Positions 5,494 to 5,803 of a DNA stretch of 5,803 nt are shown piece by piece. Each line of letters begins with the position of its first letter. Position 1 is the first letter of the stretch. The position numbers and the translations under genes are program-made. The stretch is from Desulfuromonadales bacterium C00003068 (GTDB lineage Bacteria; Desulfobacterota; Desulfuromonadia; Desulfuromonadales; Desulfuromonadaceae). The notes under the pieces are model-generated. The model was not told the DNA's origin. It saw nothing but the letters and a program-made list of their open reading frames with translations, and searched no databases. Location: contig MAXR01000124.1 in assembly GCA_001751155.1 (NCBI GenBank), forward strand, positions 1 to 5,803, written 5' to 3'.

Positions 5494-5803
5494 ATGACTA
5501 AGATTCTCAAAACAGCAATAATTTTATGTTCTGTGCTACTTCTGCCATTTAGTGCGTATGCCACCAACGGAGATAACCTAATCGGCGTTGGACCAATATC
5601 AAGAGCCATGGGTGGCGTCGGTATTGCCGCCCCCCAAGATGCAATCAGCGCGACCTTTGCCAACCCTGCCGCGATGTGCTTCACAACCTGCTGTCCATCG
5701 TCGCAATTTGATTTTGCTGCAACACTCTTTGCGCCAAAAATTGATGGTAAAATTACTCTCGGTACGGGTGCAGGTCAAACGGTATTAAAAAACCAAGCAG
5801 ACA
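5494..5803 (+). CDS. FadL/OmpP1/TodX-family outer-membrane transport protein (3' end cut by window edge)
   Basis: The first 103 codons are present. Residues 1-23 form a Sec signal peptide with likely cleavage at AYA-T. The mature protein opens with TNGDNLIGVGPISRAMGGVG and then DAISATFANPAAM, the N-terminal hatch signature of the FadL family (ligand-binding NPA segment, Gly-rich GGVGIA). These 14-stranded barrels carry long-chain fatty acids, aromatic hydrocarbons or other hydrophobic compounds through the outer membrane. A Cys cluster, MCFTTCC (residues ~62-68), directly follows the NPA segment. The gene follows the undecaheme cytochrome on the same strand with no clear terminator between, so the two are probably co-transcribed under the TetR operators upstream. 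The substrate cannot be read from this fragment, and the rest of the barrel is not in the window. Confidence 0.88.
   Translation, partial: MTKILKTAIILCSVLLLPFSAYATNGDNLIGVGPISRAMGGVGIAAPQDAISATFANPAAMCFTTCCPSSQFDFAATLFAPKIDGKITLGTGAGQTVLKNQAD

Overview
The window looks like chromosome from an anaerobic, cytochrome-rich Gram-negative bacterium, most plausibly a deltaproteobacterium of the Desulfuromonas/Geobacter type. This is inferred from an exported c-type cytochrome with 11 heme motifs, a FadL-type outer-membrane barrel gene beside it, and a sensor kinase with an ABC_sub_bind sensory domain. No rRNA, tRNA or complete mobile element marks the taxon, so the placement is only moderately sure.

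Layout. Bases 1-2414 (minus strand) hold the first ~804 codons of a membrane sensor histidine kinase: exported ligand-binding domain, transmembrane helix, two PAS domains, HisKA, and most of HATPase_c. It runs off the left edge. A good sigma70-like promoter lies just upstream of it. Bases 2525-2725 (minus strand) carry a broken 3' end of what looks like another multiheme cytochrome gene, with a damaged heme motif (CVECQ) and its own intrinsic terminator. Bases 2726-2959 have no gene, only small palindromes. Bases 3021-3608 (plus strand) encode a 195-residue TetR-family repressor followed by a strong intrinsic terminator. Bases 3667-4100 are a long regulatory region in front of the undecaheme cytochrome gene (4101-5411). 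After an 82-base gap with an 11-bp perfect hairpin comes the 5' part of a FadL/OmpP1/TodX-family outer-membrane protein (from 5494, cut by the right edge).

The most informative signal is a shared operator. One 18-bp palindrome of the form TGARTGA-N4-TCACTCA lies 43 bases before the tetR start codon, and three more copies lie in the 290 bases before the cytochrome gene. The simplest reading is that the TetR protein represses itself and the cytochrome-fadL transcription unit, and that a small, probably hydrophobic ligand relieves repression. A TetR regulator, an exported undecaheme cytochrome and a FadL-type channel then form one regulated module. It could serve import and oxidation of a hydrophobic substrate, or electron transfer across the cell envelope. 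The sequence supports the regulatory link well; the physiological role is inference.
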